A stretch of 64,000 nucleotides of DNA from NCBI RefSeq assembly GCF_014656215.1, contig NZ_BNBZ01000009.1, forward strand, positions 1-64,000, written 5' to 3'. The notes below the pieces were generated by a model, which saw nothing but the letters and a program-made list of their open reading frames with translations, did no database searches and was not told the origin of the DNA. The position numbers were made by a program, and so were the translations under genes. The stretch is from Streptomyces zaomyceticus (lineage in GTDB: Bacteria > Actinomycetota > Actinomycetes > Streptomycetales > Streptomycetaceae). Below are positions 16,886 through 25,806 of the stretch, in pieces (positions within the stretch are counted from its first letter, which is position 1; the number at the start of each line of letters is the position of its first letter).

Positions 16886-18562
16886 ATGATGGAGCCGACC
16901 GTGACCATGCCGCCCGAGCGGGTGAGACGGGCGCCCGCGCGGCGGCCCGAGCCGCCGCGCGAGACGGTGCGGTTCCCGGTCCTCGCGGTGGTCTTCGTCT
17001 GCGCCGCCTGCGGACTGGTCTACGAACTCGAACTGGTCGCGCTCGCCTCCTACCTGATCGGCGACTCGGTCACCCAGGCCTCCGTCGTGCTCTCCGTGAT
17101 GGTCTTCGCCATGGGAGTGGGCTCGCTCCTCGCCAAGCGGCTGCGCTGCCGCGCCGCCGTCGGCTTCGGCCTCGTCGAGGCCGGGCTCGCGCTGGTCGGC
17201 GGCTGCTCGGCGATGGTGCTGTACGCGGCCTTCGCCTGGCTCGGCGAATCGCGGTACGTGCTCGTGGCGTTCTCGCTCGCCATCGGGGTGCTCATCGGCG
17301 CCGAGATCCCCCTCCTGATGTCGCTGATACAGCGGGACGGCCGTCCTGGGCGCACCGGGCGCAAGGCCCCTCACGGGGAGGAGGACGACGCCGCCGGGAC
17401 GGTCGCCGACCTCTTCGCCGCCGACTACGTCGGCGCACTGGTCGGCGGCCTCGCCTTTCCCTTTCTGCTGCTGCCCTGGCTCGGCCAGCTCACCGGCGCC
17501 CTCGTCACCGGCGCGGTCAACGCCGTGGCGGGCGGCGGCCTCGTCCTCTGGGTGTTCCGCCGTGACCTGACGGCCCGCTCCCGGGCCCTGCTCGTCGCCG
17601 TGAACCTGTCGGTCCTGGCCGTCCTCGCCACGGCGACCGTGCTCGTCGACGACTTCGAACAGGCCGCGCGCCGCGCCGTGTACGGCGAGCGGGTCAGAGT
17701 CGCCGTCCACACCGAGCTCCAGGAAGTGGTGGTGACCGGGGGCCGCGAGGGCCCGCCGGACCTGTTCCTCGACGGGCGGCTGCGGGTCGCGGGACAGGAC
17801 GAGTACCGCTACCACGAGGCGCTCGTCCACCCCGCGATGAACGGTGCGCACGCGGACGTGCTGATCGTCGGCGGCGGGGACGGCATGGCCGCCCGCGAGG
17901 CGCTGCGCTACCCCGGGGTCCGCTCCCTCACCGTCGTCGAGCTCGACCCGGGGGTCGTCCGCCTCGCCCGTACGGACCCGGCGCTCGCCACGCTCAACGC
18001 GCAGGCGTTCCGGGACCGGCGCGTCCGGGTGGTCCACGCGGACGCCTTCCACTGGCTCCGGGGCGCCACCGATCGTGTGCAGGAACGGTACGACGTGGTG
18101 ATCTCCGATCTGCCCGACCCCGGAATCACCCCCAGCACCAAGCTGTACTCGGAGGAGTTCTACGGCCTGGTGGCCCAGGTCCTCACCCCCTCGGGACGGT
18201 TCGCCGTGCACGCCGGGTCCGTCGCCGACCGGCCCCGCACCTACTGGACCGTGGACGCCACCCTGCGCGCCGCCGGCTTCGCCACCCGCCCGTACAGCGC
18301 GAGCGGCCGTACCCCCGGCTTCTCCGCGGGACCCGACCGCGCCGACCGCACCAGCGGTACGGACCGGGGGCCCGGCGACTGGGGATTCCTCCTCGCCGTC
18401 CCCGGCAGCCGCCCGCCCGCCCTCGGTCTCGCCCCCGACGCGCCCCGGCTGCGCTCGCTCGGCGAGAACACCCTGGAGGCCGCGGCGCGGCGGGCCGAAC
18501 GCGGCCGGGGTGCCGCGGCGCCGCCCCCCTCGACGCTGGTGCACCCGAGGTACGGCGGCTGA
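16886..18562 (+). CDS. membrane-fused polyamine aminopropyltransferase (spermidine synthase-like)
   Basis: A 558-residue protein. The N-terminal ~240 residues contain about seven membrane helices ([20 protein letters not shown] and on). Residues ~260-470 form the Rossmann-type aminopropyltransferase domain: [32 protein letters not shown], the binding loop [25 protein letters not shown] and ISDLPDP. The extended low-complexity C-terminus is probably disordered. Family members transfer aminopropyl from decarboxylated S-adenosylmethionine to putrescine-like acceptors; with the membrane fusion the substrate is not certain. It lies downstream of DUF2617 in a likely operon. Confidence 0.87.
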   Translation: MMEPTVTMPPERVRRAPARRPEPPRETVRFPVLAVVFVCAACGLVYELELVALASYLIGDSVTQASVVLSVMVFAMGVGSLLAKRLRCRAAVGFGLVEAGLALVGGCSAMVLYAAFAWLGESRYVLVAFSLAIGVLIGAEIPLLMSLIQRDGRPGRTGRKAPHGEEDDAAGTVADLFAADYVGALVGGLAFPFLLLPWLGQLTGALVTGAVNAVAGGGLVLWVFRRDLTARSRALLVAVNLSVLAVLATATVLVDDFEQAARRAVYGERVRVAVHTELQEVVVTGGREGPPDLFLDGRLRVAGQDEYRYHEALVHPAMNGAHADVLIVGGGDGMAAREALRYPGVRSLTVVELDPGVVRLARTDPALATLNAQAFRDRRVRVVHADAFHWLRGATDRVQERYDVVISDLPDPGITPSTKLYSEEFYGLVAQVLTPSGRFAVHAGSVADRPRTYWTVDATLRAAGFATRPYSASGRTPGFSAGPDRADRTSGTDRGPGDWGFLLAVPGSRPPALGLAPDAPRLRSLGENTLEAAARRAERGRGAAAPPPSTLVHPRYGG

Positions 18563-18720
18563 GGGTCTTCTCTCCCTGTCCGCCGGGGCGCGCGGGCGTC
18601 CGCCCCTCCGTGAGCACCGGGCGCGCGGGCCCTCCGCTCCGCGACCACCGAGGGGCGCGGGCGTCCGCCGCCGCGCCAAACAGGCGACGGCGCGCCCCGG
18701 CCTGAGTAGGCTCGGCTTCC

Positions 18721-19641
18721 ATGGAGCATGAGGTGTTCGTTCCGGTCCCGGCCGAGGTTCTGCGCGCGACGCTCACGGACCCTGCCCGGGTGGCGCGCTG
18801 CGTACCCGGCCTCCAGCGGGATGCCGACGCGGAGGCGGGCCCTCTCACGGGCCGGCTCAAGGTCCGGGTCGGCGGCAACACCATCACCTACCGGGGCGCC
18901 CTGAAGGTCGTCGAGCGGGACGGTGCCATCACCTACGAGGGCCAGGGCACCGAGGCCCGGGGGAAGGGCTCGGCGGAGCTGTCGCTCACCGTCGTCCTCA
19001 CTCCGGTGGCCGAGGGCACCAGCCTGAGCTTCACCGGCGGTCTGACGGCGGCCGGCCGGCTCGCCGAGGCGACGGACGAGGCGCGGTCCACGGCGGCTTC
19101 CCGGCTGCTCGACAAGTTCGTGGAGACGCTGGCCGCCCTCGCCGAACAGCCGGAGTCGGAGCCGCAGCCGCGGTCGGCGCCGGACGGGGCGCCGGAGCCG
19201 GACGCGAAGGCGGAGTCGTCCGAAGGGGCGGCCGCCGTCGAGACCGACGGACAGGGCGACACCGCCGACGACACCGACGACACCGACGACACCGACGACG
19301 ACGGGGTCGACGACGGGGTCGAGGAACCCCGCCGGAGCTCCGTCTTCGAGGCGCCGGTCCCGCCGCCCTCCCTCGACCCCCTCGTGGACGAGGACTTCCC
19401 CGGCACCCCCATCGAGTTCCCCGCCCCGCAGCCCGCCGCCGAGGCCGCCCACGCCCGGCGGACCATGATCGGGCGGAGCGCCGAGGAGGTCGACCACGCC
19501 CCGCCGCGCGGCCGGTACGCCCCCGTCCCCGCCCCCGAGGCGTCCAGCGCCGGGGCCACCCTGCGCTGGATCGCGCCGGCCGCGGCCCTCGCCCTCGCCT
19601 CCGCGGTCGTCGTCGGCCGGGCGCTGCGTCGCCGCCGCTAG
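18721..19641 (+). CDS. CoxG-like SRPBCC protein with acidic linker and C-terminal anchor
   Basis: A 306-residue protein. Residues 1-140 match the SRPBCC/CoxG (carbon monoxide dehydrogenase subunit G) ligand-binding fold: MEHEVFVPVPAEVLRATLTDPARVARCVPGL, GRLKVRVGGNTITYRG, and SLSFTGGLTAAGRLAE. A long acidic Pro/Ala/Glu/Asp linker follows, with a short DDT repeat near residue 185, and the last ~30 residues are one hydrophobic helix plus basic tail (tail-anchor topology). No CO dehydrogenase genes are present, so this is a general SRPBCC lipid/metabolite-binding relative. Starts with ATG directly after a 158-bp GC-rich gap. Confidence 0.8.
   Translation: MEHEVFVPVPAEVLRATLTDPARVARCVPGLQRDADAEAGPLTGRLKVRVGGNTITYRGALKVVERDGAITYEGQGTEARGKGSAELSLTVVLTPVAEGTSLSFTGGLTAAGRLAEATDEARSTAASRLLDKFVETLAALAEQPESEPQPRSAPDGAPEPDAKAESSEGAAAVETDGQGDTADDTDDTDDTDDDGVDDGVEEPRRSSVFEAPVPPPSLDPLVDEDFPGTPIEFPAPQPAAEAAHARRTMIGRSAEEVDHAPPRGRYAPVPAPEASSAGATLRWIAPAAALALASAVVVGRALRRRR
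19264..19299 (+). repeat. 9-bp tandem repeat inside the CoxG-like gene
   Basis: About three exact copies plus degenerate flanks of GACGACACC encode an Asp-Asp-Thr run in the linker. Its 9-bp period keeps the frame, so its copy number could vary between strains. Confidence 0.6.
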
Positions 19642-19680
19642 GCCGTCTCGGGAAGACACGGCCTGGGGGATGTCCGGAAG

Positions 19681-19716
19681 GCCCCGCCCGGCCCGCGAAG
19701 CCCCGCCCGGCCCGCG
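19681..19716 (+). repeat. 17-bp direct repeat in the intergenic region
   Basis: GCCCCGCCCGGCCCGCG occurs at 19681-19697 and again at 19700-19716, separated by two bases. It lies between the CoxG-like gene and aldose epimerase. Confidence 0.65.
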
Positions 19717-19788
19717 CCGGGAAGCGCCCCGGAACATGCCCGGAAAGGGTCGCTCACGTTCGGGGTCCCGCACGATTAGGGTCGGGGC

Positions 19789-20580
19789 GTGAGCATGCAG
19801 ACGCGACTGACGGCGGGCGACGCCGAGTTGACCATCAGCCCCGAGAACGGCTGCCGGATCGAGAGCCTGCGCATCGGCGGCACCGAGGTGCTGCGCCAGG
19901 GCGAACGCTTCGGGAGCTTCCCGATGGTGCCCTGGTGCGGGCGGACCGAGAACGGCCGCTTCCGCAACGGGGCGACCACCCATCAGCTCCCGGTCAACGC
20001 GCCCCCGCACGCCATCCACGGCACCGTCCGCGACCTCCCCTGGAAGACCGCCAGGACCTCCGCGACCGAGGCCGTCCTCACCTGTGAGCTCGGCGATCCC
20101 TGGCCGTACAAGGGCACGGTCACCCAGGTCTTCGAGCTGGCCGAGGACTCCCTGACCCTGCGCTTCGGGATCGAGACCTACGACGACTCCTTCCCGGCCC
20201 AGGCCGGCTGGCACCCCTGGTTCCTGCGCAACCTCGGCCGGGGCGGTCAGGACGTGCGGCTCGACTTCACCCCCGCCTGGCAGGAGGAGCGCGGGGAGAA
20301 CCATCTCCCCACCGGCCGCCGGATCGACCCCACCCCCGGCCCCTGGGACGACTGCTTCGGCATGCCCGACGGCGTCGACGTCACCCTCACCTGGCCGGAG
20401 GAGCTGGAGCTGAAGGTCGCGAGCCGCGCTCCCTGGGTCGTGATCTACGACGAGCCCGAGGACGCCGTCTGCGTCGAGCCGCAGTCCGGCCCGCCGAACG
20501 GTCTCAACACCCACCCGCGTCTGGTGACCCCGATCGACCCGCTGGAGGTCGAGAGCACCTGGACGTGGCGGCGGCTCTAA
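19789..20580 (+). CDS. aldose 1-epimerase (mutarotase) family protein
   Basis: A 263-residue galactose-mutarotase-like protein. NGCRIESLRIGG, MVPWCGRTENGRF, APPHAIHGTVRD (the family His in HGxxR context), QAGWHPWFLRN and VEPQSGPPNG match the epimerase fold with its two catalytic-site His and a Glu late in the chain. It interconverts anomers of aldoses or sugar phosphates in the cytoplasm. Started at GTG 19789; ATG at 19795 is an alternative. The stop is 10 bp before pyrE, so they are probably cotranscribed. Confidence 0.88.
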   Translation: MSMQTRLTAGDAELTISPENGCRIESLRIGGTEVLRQGERFGSFPMVPWCGRTENGRFRNGATTHQLPVNAPPHAIHGTVRDLPWKTARTSATEAVLTCELGDPWPYKGTVTQVFELAEDSLTLRFGIETYDDSFPAQAGWHPWFLRNLGRGGQDVRLDFTPAWQEERGENHLPTGRRIDPTPGPWDDCFGMPDGVDVTLTWPEELELKVASRAPWVVIYDEPEDAVCVEPQSGPPNGLNTHPRLVTPIDPLEVESTWTWRRL

Positions 20581-20590
20581 GCTGCTCAGC

Positions 20591-21130
20591 ATGACTGACG
20601 TACGCGCTGAGCTGCTCCAGCAGATCAAGGACAAGGCCGTGGTACACGGCAAGGTGACCCTCTCCTCGGGTCTGGAAGCCGACTACTACATCGACCTGCG
20701 CCGGATCACGCTGGACGGCGAGGCCGCGCCGATGGTGGGTCAGGTCATGCTCGACCTCACGGCCGACCTGGACTTCGACTGCGTCGGCGGTCTGACCCTG
20801 GGCGCCGACCCGGTCGCGACCTCGATGCTGCACGCCTCCGCCGCGCGCGGGCAGCGCCTCGACGCCTTCGTCGTACGGAAGGCCCAGAAGGCGCACGGCA
20901 TGCAGCGTCGTATCGAGGGCGCGGACGTCAAGGGCCGTCGCTGCCTGGTGGTCGAGGACACCTCGACCACGGGTGGCTCGCCGCTGACCGCCGTCGAGGC
21001 CGTCCGTGAGGCCGGCGGCGAGGTCGTGGCCGTGGCCACGATCGTCGACCGGGGCGCCGCCGAGGCCATCGCGGGGGCGGGCCTGACGTACCTCACCGGC
21101 TACCGGCTGGCCGATCTCGAGCTGGCGTAA
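20591..21130 (+). CDS. pyrE: orotate phosphoribosyltransferase
   Basis: A 179-residue PRTase: KVTLSSGLEADYYIDLRRITL, the PRPP-binding motif CLVVEDTSTTGGSPLTAVEAV near residue 118, and DPVATSMLH. It makes orotidine monophosphate from orotate and PRPP in pyrimidine synthesis. Length and motifs fit the family. It follows the epimerase gene closely and is followed by a 36-bp palindrome that can act as its terminator and contains a parS core. Confidence 0.97.
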   Translation: MTDVRAELLQQIKDKAVVHGKVTLSSGLEADYYIDLRRITLDGEAAPMVGQVMLDLTADLDFDCVGGLTLGADPVATSMLHASAARGQRLDAFVVRKAQKAHGMQRRIEGADVKGRRCLVVEDTSTTGGSPLTAVEAVREAGGEVVAVATIVDRGAAEAIAGAGLTYLTGYRLADLELA

Positions 21131-21196
21131 CCGCCGCGAAGTCGTGACTTAGGTCCCGGACCTCGTCGAGAACGGTCCTGACCTGCGTTTTTACCC

Positions 21197-21232
21197 AGGG
21201 GCGGGGTGTTTCACGTGAAACACCCCGCCCCT
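21197..21232. terminator. perfect 36-bp palindrome after pyrE (terminator containing parS)
   Basis: An 18-nt arm (21197-21214) is followed without a spacer by its exact complement (21215-21232). As RNA it gives a long GC-rich hairpin followed by TTCG, suitable as the pyrE terminator. The centre is the parS site listed separately. Confidence 0.75.
21207..21222. promoter_or_regulatory. parS centromere site (ParB binding)
   Basis: TGTTTCACGTGAAACA contains the exact Streptomyces parS core GTTTCACGTGAAAC. ParB binds such sites, which cluster around oriC, to condense and segregate the chromosome during sporulation. Its presence suggests that the window is within a few hundred kb of oriC. Confidence 0.92.
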
Positions 21233-21353
21233 TCGTGTGCCGTGCCCGTGGGAGCCCGCAGAAGAGTCTGGAAGGATGGGCGTCGACGATGACGTCGCCC
21301 CCAGGTCAGGGACAGCAACGCACACACTCCCGCACATCACAAGGAGCGGACGA

Positions 21354-22376
21354 ATGCCCATCGCAACCCCCGAGGTCTACAACGAGATGCTCGACCGGGC
21401 GAAGGCAGGCAAGTTCGCCTACCCGGCCATCAACGTGACTTCGTCCCAGACCCTGCACGCCGCTCTGCGCGGTTTCGCGGAGGCCGAGAGCGACGGCATC
21501 ATCCAGATCTCGACCGGCGGAGCCGAGTTCCTGGGCGGCCAGTACAACAAGGACATGGTCACGGGCGCCGTTGCCCTGGCCGAGTTCGCGCACATCGTCG
21601 CCGCGAAGTACGACATCACGGTCGCGCTGCACACCGACCACTGCCCGAAGGACAAGCTGGACAGCTACGTCCGTCCGCTGATCGAGGTCTCCGCCGAGCG
21701 CGTCGCCCGCGGCGAGAACCCGCTGTTCCAGTCCCACATGTGGGACGGCTCCGCCGAGACCCTCGCGGACAACCTGGCCATCGGCCAGGAGCTGCTCGCG
21801 AAGGCCGCCGCCGCCAAGATCATCCTCGAGGTCGAGATCACCCCGACCGGTGGCGAGGAGGACGGCGTCAGCCACGAGATCAACGACGAGCTGTACACGA
21901 CCGTCGACGACGCGCTCCGCACCGCCGAGGCCCTCGGCCTGGGCGAGAAGGGCCGCTACCTGCTCGCCGCCTCCTTCGGCAATGTGCACGGCGTCTACAA
22001 GCCGGGCAACGTCGTGCTCCGCCCGGAGCTCCTCAAGGACCTCCAGGCCGGCGTCGCCGAGAAGTACGGCAAGGCCTCGCCGTTCGACTTCGTCTTCCAC
22101 GGCGGCTCGGGCTCCACGGCCGAGGAGATCGCCACCGCGCTGGAGAACGGCGTCGTGAAGATGAACCTGGACACCGACACCCAGTACGCCTTCACGCGTC
22201 CGGTGGCGAACCACATGTTCAAGAACTACGACGGTGTCCTGAAGGTCGACGGCGAGGTCGGCGTCAAGTCGACCTACGACCCCCGCACCTGGGGCAAGCT
22301 GGCCGAGGCCGGCATGGCCGTCCGCGTGACCGAGGCGTGCGCCGCGCTGCGCTCGACCGGCACCAAGCTGAAGTAA
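21354..22376 (+). CDS. fbaA: class II fructose-bisphosphate aldolase
   Basis: A 340-residue zinc aldolase. ALHTDHCPKDK carries the catalytic/zinc residues near position 95, LEVEITPTGGEEDGV carries zinc-ligand Glu, FGNVHGVYKPGNV and FVFHGGSGS carry zinc His and phosphate-binding residues, and MNLDTDTQYAF closes the set. It cleaves fructose 1,6-bisphosphate in glycolysis and runs in reverse in gluconeogenesis. The ATG at 21354 has AAGGAG about 7 nt upstream; the longer open frame starting at 21237 is rejected. Confidence 0.97.
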   Translation: MPIATPEVYNEMLDRAKAGKFAYPAINVTSSQTLHAALRGFAEAESDGIIQISTGGAEFLGGQYNKDMVTGAVALAEFAHIVAAKYDITVALHTDHCPKDKLDSYVRPLIEVSAERVARGENPLFQSHMWDGSAETLADNLAIGQELLAKAAAAKIILEVEITPTGGEEDGVSHEINDELYTTVDDALRTAEALGLGEKGRYLLAASFGNVHGVYKPGNVVLRPELLKDLQAGVAEKYGKASPFDFVFHGGSGSTAEEIATALENGVVKMNLDTDTQYAFTRPVANHMFKNYDGVLKVDGEVGVKSTYDPRTWGKLAEAGMAVRVTEACAALRSTGTKLK

Positions 22377-22396
22377 CGAAGCAGATCGTGTGAGCG

Positions 22397-22430
22397 AAGG
22401 GCCCGGTACCTCCCCAGGTGCCGGGCCCTT
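22397..22430. terminator. terminator after fbaA
   Basis: AAGGGCCCGGTACCT and AGGTGCCGGGCCCTT pair over 15 positions (one wobble) with a CCCC loop, 20 bp after the stop. The next gene starts only 22 bp further, so partial read-through is likely. Confidence 0.82.
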
Positions 22431-22452
22431 CGTCCGTCGACGAGAGGGCCCG

Positions 22453-23613
22453 ATGTACGACTTCGACCGCGAGATAGACCGGCACGGCACCTGGTCGGTC
22501 CAGTGGGACGGGATCGCGGATCGCTTCGGCGTGCCCGACCTGCTCCCCTTCACCATCTCCGACATGGACTTCGCCTCCCCGCCCGAGGTGCTCGCCGCGC
22601 TCCGCGAGCGGGTCGACCACGGGGTCTTCGGCTACACCGACTGGCGGCTCGGAGAGTTCCGCGAGGCGATCCGGCACTGGTACGCGAGCCGCTTCGCCAC
22701 CGAGATCGACACCGACGCGCTGGTCTACGCGCCCTCCGTGCTCAACCAGCTCTCGCAACTGCTGCGGATGTGGACCGGGCCAGGCGACGGCGTGGTCGTC
22801 CACACCCCCACCTACGACGGCTTCCGCAAGGCCGTCACCGGGCTCGGACGCGAGCTGCGCGGCGTACCCCTCGGGGACCTCGAAGCCCTCGAACGCGAGC
22901 TGGCCCGGCCGGACAGCCGGATGCTGCTGCTCTGCTCCCCGCACAACCCGACCGGCCGGGTGTGGACGGAGGAGGAGCTGACCGTCTTCGCCGAGCTCGC
23001 CGAACGGCACGGCGCGGCCGTCGTCAGCGACGAGATCCACGCCGACCTGACCACCGAGGGCCACCGCCACATCCCGTGGACCCGGATCGCCGAGCCGGGC
23101 CGCGGCCGCCGCTGGGCCCTGGTCACCTCGGGCACGAAGGCCTTCAACTTCCCGGCGCTCTCCGGGTCGTACGGGATCGTCGGGGACCCCGACGAGCGCA
23201 CCGCCTTCGTCCGCCGGATGGAGACCGGCGAGGGCCTGGCCTCGCCCGCCGTGCTCTCGCTGACCGCCCACATCGCCGCGTACCGGCAGGGAGCCGACTG
23301 GCTGGACGAACTCCGCGCGTATGTGGCGGGCACGATGAGCACGGTCCGGGAGCGACTCGCCACGGGCCTTCCGGGGGTCGACTGGGAGCCCCCGCAGGCC
23401 GGCTATCTCGCCTGGATCGACCTGCGGCCGCTCGGCATCGAGGAGGCCAGGCTCCAGGAGGAGCTGGTGGCGGTCGAGAAGGTCGCCATCATGCCCGGCG
23501 GGGTGTACGGCACGCCGGGCTTCGTCCGGCTCAACGTGGGCTGTCCCCGGAAGAAGGCCGAGCGGGGTGTGGACGCCCTCGTCCGGGCGGCGGGGCGGCT
23601 GCGGACGACCTGA
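22453..23613 (+). CDS. MalY/PatB-type PLP-dependent C-S lyase / aminotransferase
   Basis: A 386-residue fold-type I PLP enzyme. FDREIDRHGTWSVQWD and LPFTISDMDFASPPEV are typical N-terminal marks of the MalY/PatB subgroup; CSPHNPTGRVW, SDEIHADLT and the PLP lysine in TSGTKAFNFPALSGSY complete it. Members cleave cystathionine or cysteine conjugates, or act as aminotransferases. The start at 22453 has GAGAGGG about 5 nt upstream, just after the fbaA terminator. Confidence 0.87.
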   Translation: MYDFDREIDRHGTWSVQWDGIADRFGVPDLLPFTISDMDFASPPEVLAALRERVDHGVFGYTDWRLGEFREAIRHWYASRFATEIDTDALVYAPSVLNQLSQLLRMWTGPGDGVVVHTPTYDGFRKAVTGLGRELRGVPLGDLEALERELARPDSRMLLLCSPHNPTGRVWTEEELTVFAELAERHGAAVVSDEIHADLTTEGHRHIPWTRIAEPGRGRRWALVTSGTKAFNFPALSGSYGIVGDPDERTAFVRRMETGEGLASPAVLSLTAHIAAYRQGADWLDELRAYVAGTMSTVRERLATGLPGVDWEPPQAGYLAWIDLRPLGIEEARLQEELVAVEKVAIMPGGVYGTPGFVRLNVGCPRKKAERGVDALVRAAGRLRTT

Positions 23614-23745
23614 GGGGACGTCGACGGCCCCGGTGGGGCGCGGCGCGGATACCGGGAGGCGGGGTGTCGCAGACGTGTTCTAGTCTTCCTGCACCGTGCC
23701 CCGTGTTGAGGGGCCGGAACCATGCTCTTTGGGGGGCTCTTCATC

Positions 23746-25710
23746 GTGCGCAAGCGCGCTCTCTCGGCCGCGACGTCGTTCGCGGTCCTTCTCGGTTCCG
23801 CGACGCTGGTCGCGGGCACGGCGGTCCCGGCGGCCGCCGACTCCGTCGTGCCGCTGAACGTCGGAACCATCGGCGACATGGTGGTCGACGGCGCCCACCA
23901 GCGCCTGTACTTCAGCGACACGTACAACAACCGCGTCGTCGTCACCGACTTCGCGGGCAAGTTCGTCAAGGCCATCGACGATCTGGCCTATGTCCGTGAC
24001 CTCGACCTCTCCGACGACTCGGCCACGGTGTACGCGGCGCTCGAGAACGCGGACAAGCTCGTCGCCATCGACACGGCCCAGCTGGCCGTCACCGCCGAGT
24101 ACCCGACGGGCCAGGGCACCAAGCCCTCGACCGTCGCGTCCGCCGCCGGCCGCGTCTGGTTCGGCTACGGCGAGAACTGGGACTCGGATCTCGGGTCGGT
24201 CGACCTGACCACGGCCGTGCCGACCGTGACCCTGGCCCTCACCACGGGTGCCAACTGGTCGCACGCGCCCACGCTCCGCACCGACCCGGCGGCTCCGGAC
24301 ACGCTCGTCGCCGCCGACGGCACCATCAGCTCGGGCCCGATCGTCGTGTACGACACCGGGTCGGGCACGCCGGTCGTCCGCACGTCCGCCGAGCGCCAGG
24401 GGTTCGTGAAGGACATCGAGATCGCCCCCGACGGCAAGAGCGTCGTCGCGGCGGACCGGGTCACCTCGCTCACCAGGCTCAGCCTCACCGACCTCTCCGA
24501 GCAGGAGAAGTACCCGGTCTCCTGGAGCGCGGAGGCCGTGGCCGTCGCCCCGGACGGCACCGTGGCCGGCGGGACGAGCGACCGTGACGACGTCGGCGAC
24601 GTCTTCGTCTTCAACGGCGGCTCCACGACCCCGGCGAGCGTCCGGGACACGAAGTCCTGGATGCTGTTCGGCGGGGAGATGGAGTGGGCGCCCGACAGCA
24701 CCCGGCTCTTCGTCCCGGTGCAGCTGCCGGGCCAGTCGGAGCACGTGCTCCGGATCTACACATCGCCGAAGCTCCACACCGTCTCCGTGACGGTGAAGGC
24801 CCCGGCCAACGCGCCGATCAACAAGCCGCTCACCGTCTCCGGCTCGGTCTCCTCCACGCTGAAGCTCCCGGCGGGCGCTCCGCTCACCGTGACGCGGTAC
24901 GACGCCGAGAACCCGGCCGGCAAGGCGCTCGGGACGCGGACGCTCGCGGCGAACGGCACCTTCTCGTTCCCGGACACCCCGGCCGCGGCCGGGAAGGTCT
25001 CGTACAAGGTGGCGTACATGGGTGACGCCAAGCGCGCGTACTCCACCGGGACGGCCGCCGTGCAGGTGGCGCCCTTCCCGACGTACCTGAAGCTGGACCA
25101 GAACCGTCGCACGGTCGACTACGGCACCAACGTGACGTACACGGCCTCGCTCGGCTGGTCGTACCGGAACCGGGTGGTGGAGATCTGGGCCGACCCGTAC
25201 GGCTCGGAGCCCAAGCGGCTGCTCAAGCGCGGCACGGTCAACTCGGCGGGCAAGCTGTCGGTGACGACCCGGATGACCCGCGACACCTGGGTGACCGCGG
25301 ACTTCGCCGGTGACACCCGCTCCGGCCGAGCCCACGTCGGCTCCACCGTGTACACCCGGGCCGGTCTGACGACCGCGTTGTCCCAGCACTACAAGTGGTC
25401 GAAGATCGGCACCATCTGGTACCAGTCGTACCACCAGACCGGCGACGTGAAGGTCACCGCGTGGAACAACCCGTACCCGGGCCGGATGACCAAGTACGAG
25501 GTCCAGGTCTGGTACGCGGGCGCCTGGCGCACGGGCTCCGAGGACTACGTCCGGCTGAACAGCGGCGGTATGGCGTACATCCTGTTCGACGGCGCCGGAG
25601 CCGAAGGCGTCCGCGCCCGGGTCCGTACGGCGTACGTGGACGGTGTGTCCGGCGACAACGTGAACACCACGGTTCACGGAGCGTGGAAGTACTTCAACAT
25701 CACCCGCTGA
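23746..25710 (+). CDS. secreted YncE-like beta-propeller protein with C-terminal Ig-like domains
   Basis: A 654-residue secreted protein. A Sec signal peptide (VRKRALSAATSFAVLLGSAT, cleavage near AAA-DS) is followed by propeller blades with repeated NxVVxxD/SxDxxxVYA patterns over residues ~40-345, an Ig/Big-like domain (~350-440), and a C-terminal beta-rich region rich in Tyr/Trp. No catalytic motif seen. The GTG at 23746 was chosen because GGGGGG lies just upstream and the signal peptide then starts properly; ATG at 23722 is possible. Probably a cell-surface or matrix protein. Confidence 0.78.
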   Translation: MRKRALSAATSFAVLLGSATLVAGTAVPAAADSVVPLNVGTIGDMVVDGAHQRLYFSDTYNNRVVVTDFAGKFVKAIDDLAYVRDLDLSDDSATVYAALENADKLVAIDTAQLAVTAEYPTGQGTKPSTVASAAGRVWFGYGENWDSDLGSVDLTTAVPTVTLALTTGANWSHAPTLRTDPAAPDTLVAADGTISSGPIVVYDTGSGTPVVRTSAERQGFVKDIEIAPDGKSVVAADRVTSLTRLSLTDLSEQEKYPVSWSAEAVAVAPDGTVAGGTSDRDDVGDVFVFNGGSTTPASVRDTKSWMLFGGEMEWAPDSTRLFVPVQLPGQSEHVLRIYTSPKLHTVSVTVKAPANAPINKPLTVSGSVSSTLKLPAGAPLTVTRYDAENPAGKALGTRTLAANGTFSFPDTPAAAGKVSYKVAYMGDAKRAYSTGTAAVQVAPFPTYLKLDQNRRTVDYGTNVTYTASLGWSYRNRVVEIWADPYGSEPKRLLKRGTVNSAGKLSVTTRMTRDTWVTADFAGDTRSGRAHVGSTVYTRAGLTTALSQHYKWSKIGTIWYQSYHQTGDVKVTAWNNPYPGRMTKYEVQVWYAGAWRTGSEDYVRLNSGGMAYILFDGAGAEGVRARVRTAYVDGVSGDNVNTTVHGAWKYFNITR

Positions 25711-25737
25711 CCCGTCGGCCACGGCCGCCCCGTCGAC

Positions 25738-25784
25738 CGCCGCCCCGTCCACCGTCTCCTCGGATTCCGGTGGGCGGGGCGGCG
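25738..25784. terminator. terminator after the propeller gene
   Basis: CGCCGCCCCGTCCACCG and CGGTGGGCGGGGCGGCG pair over 17 positions with one wobble and a 13-nt loop, 27 bp after the stop and 22 bp before the MFS gene. Confidence 0.8.
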
Positions 25785-25806
25785 GCGTTCGGGGGACCAT
25801 GCAGGC

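Noticed and set aside
19681..19716. The GC-rich direct repeat as an attachment site
   Set aside because: No integrase or second copy flanking an island; it looks like local duplication.
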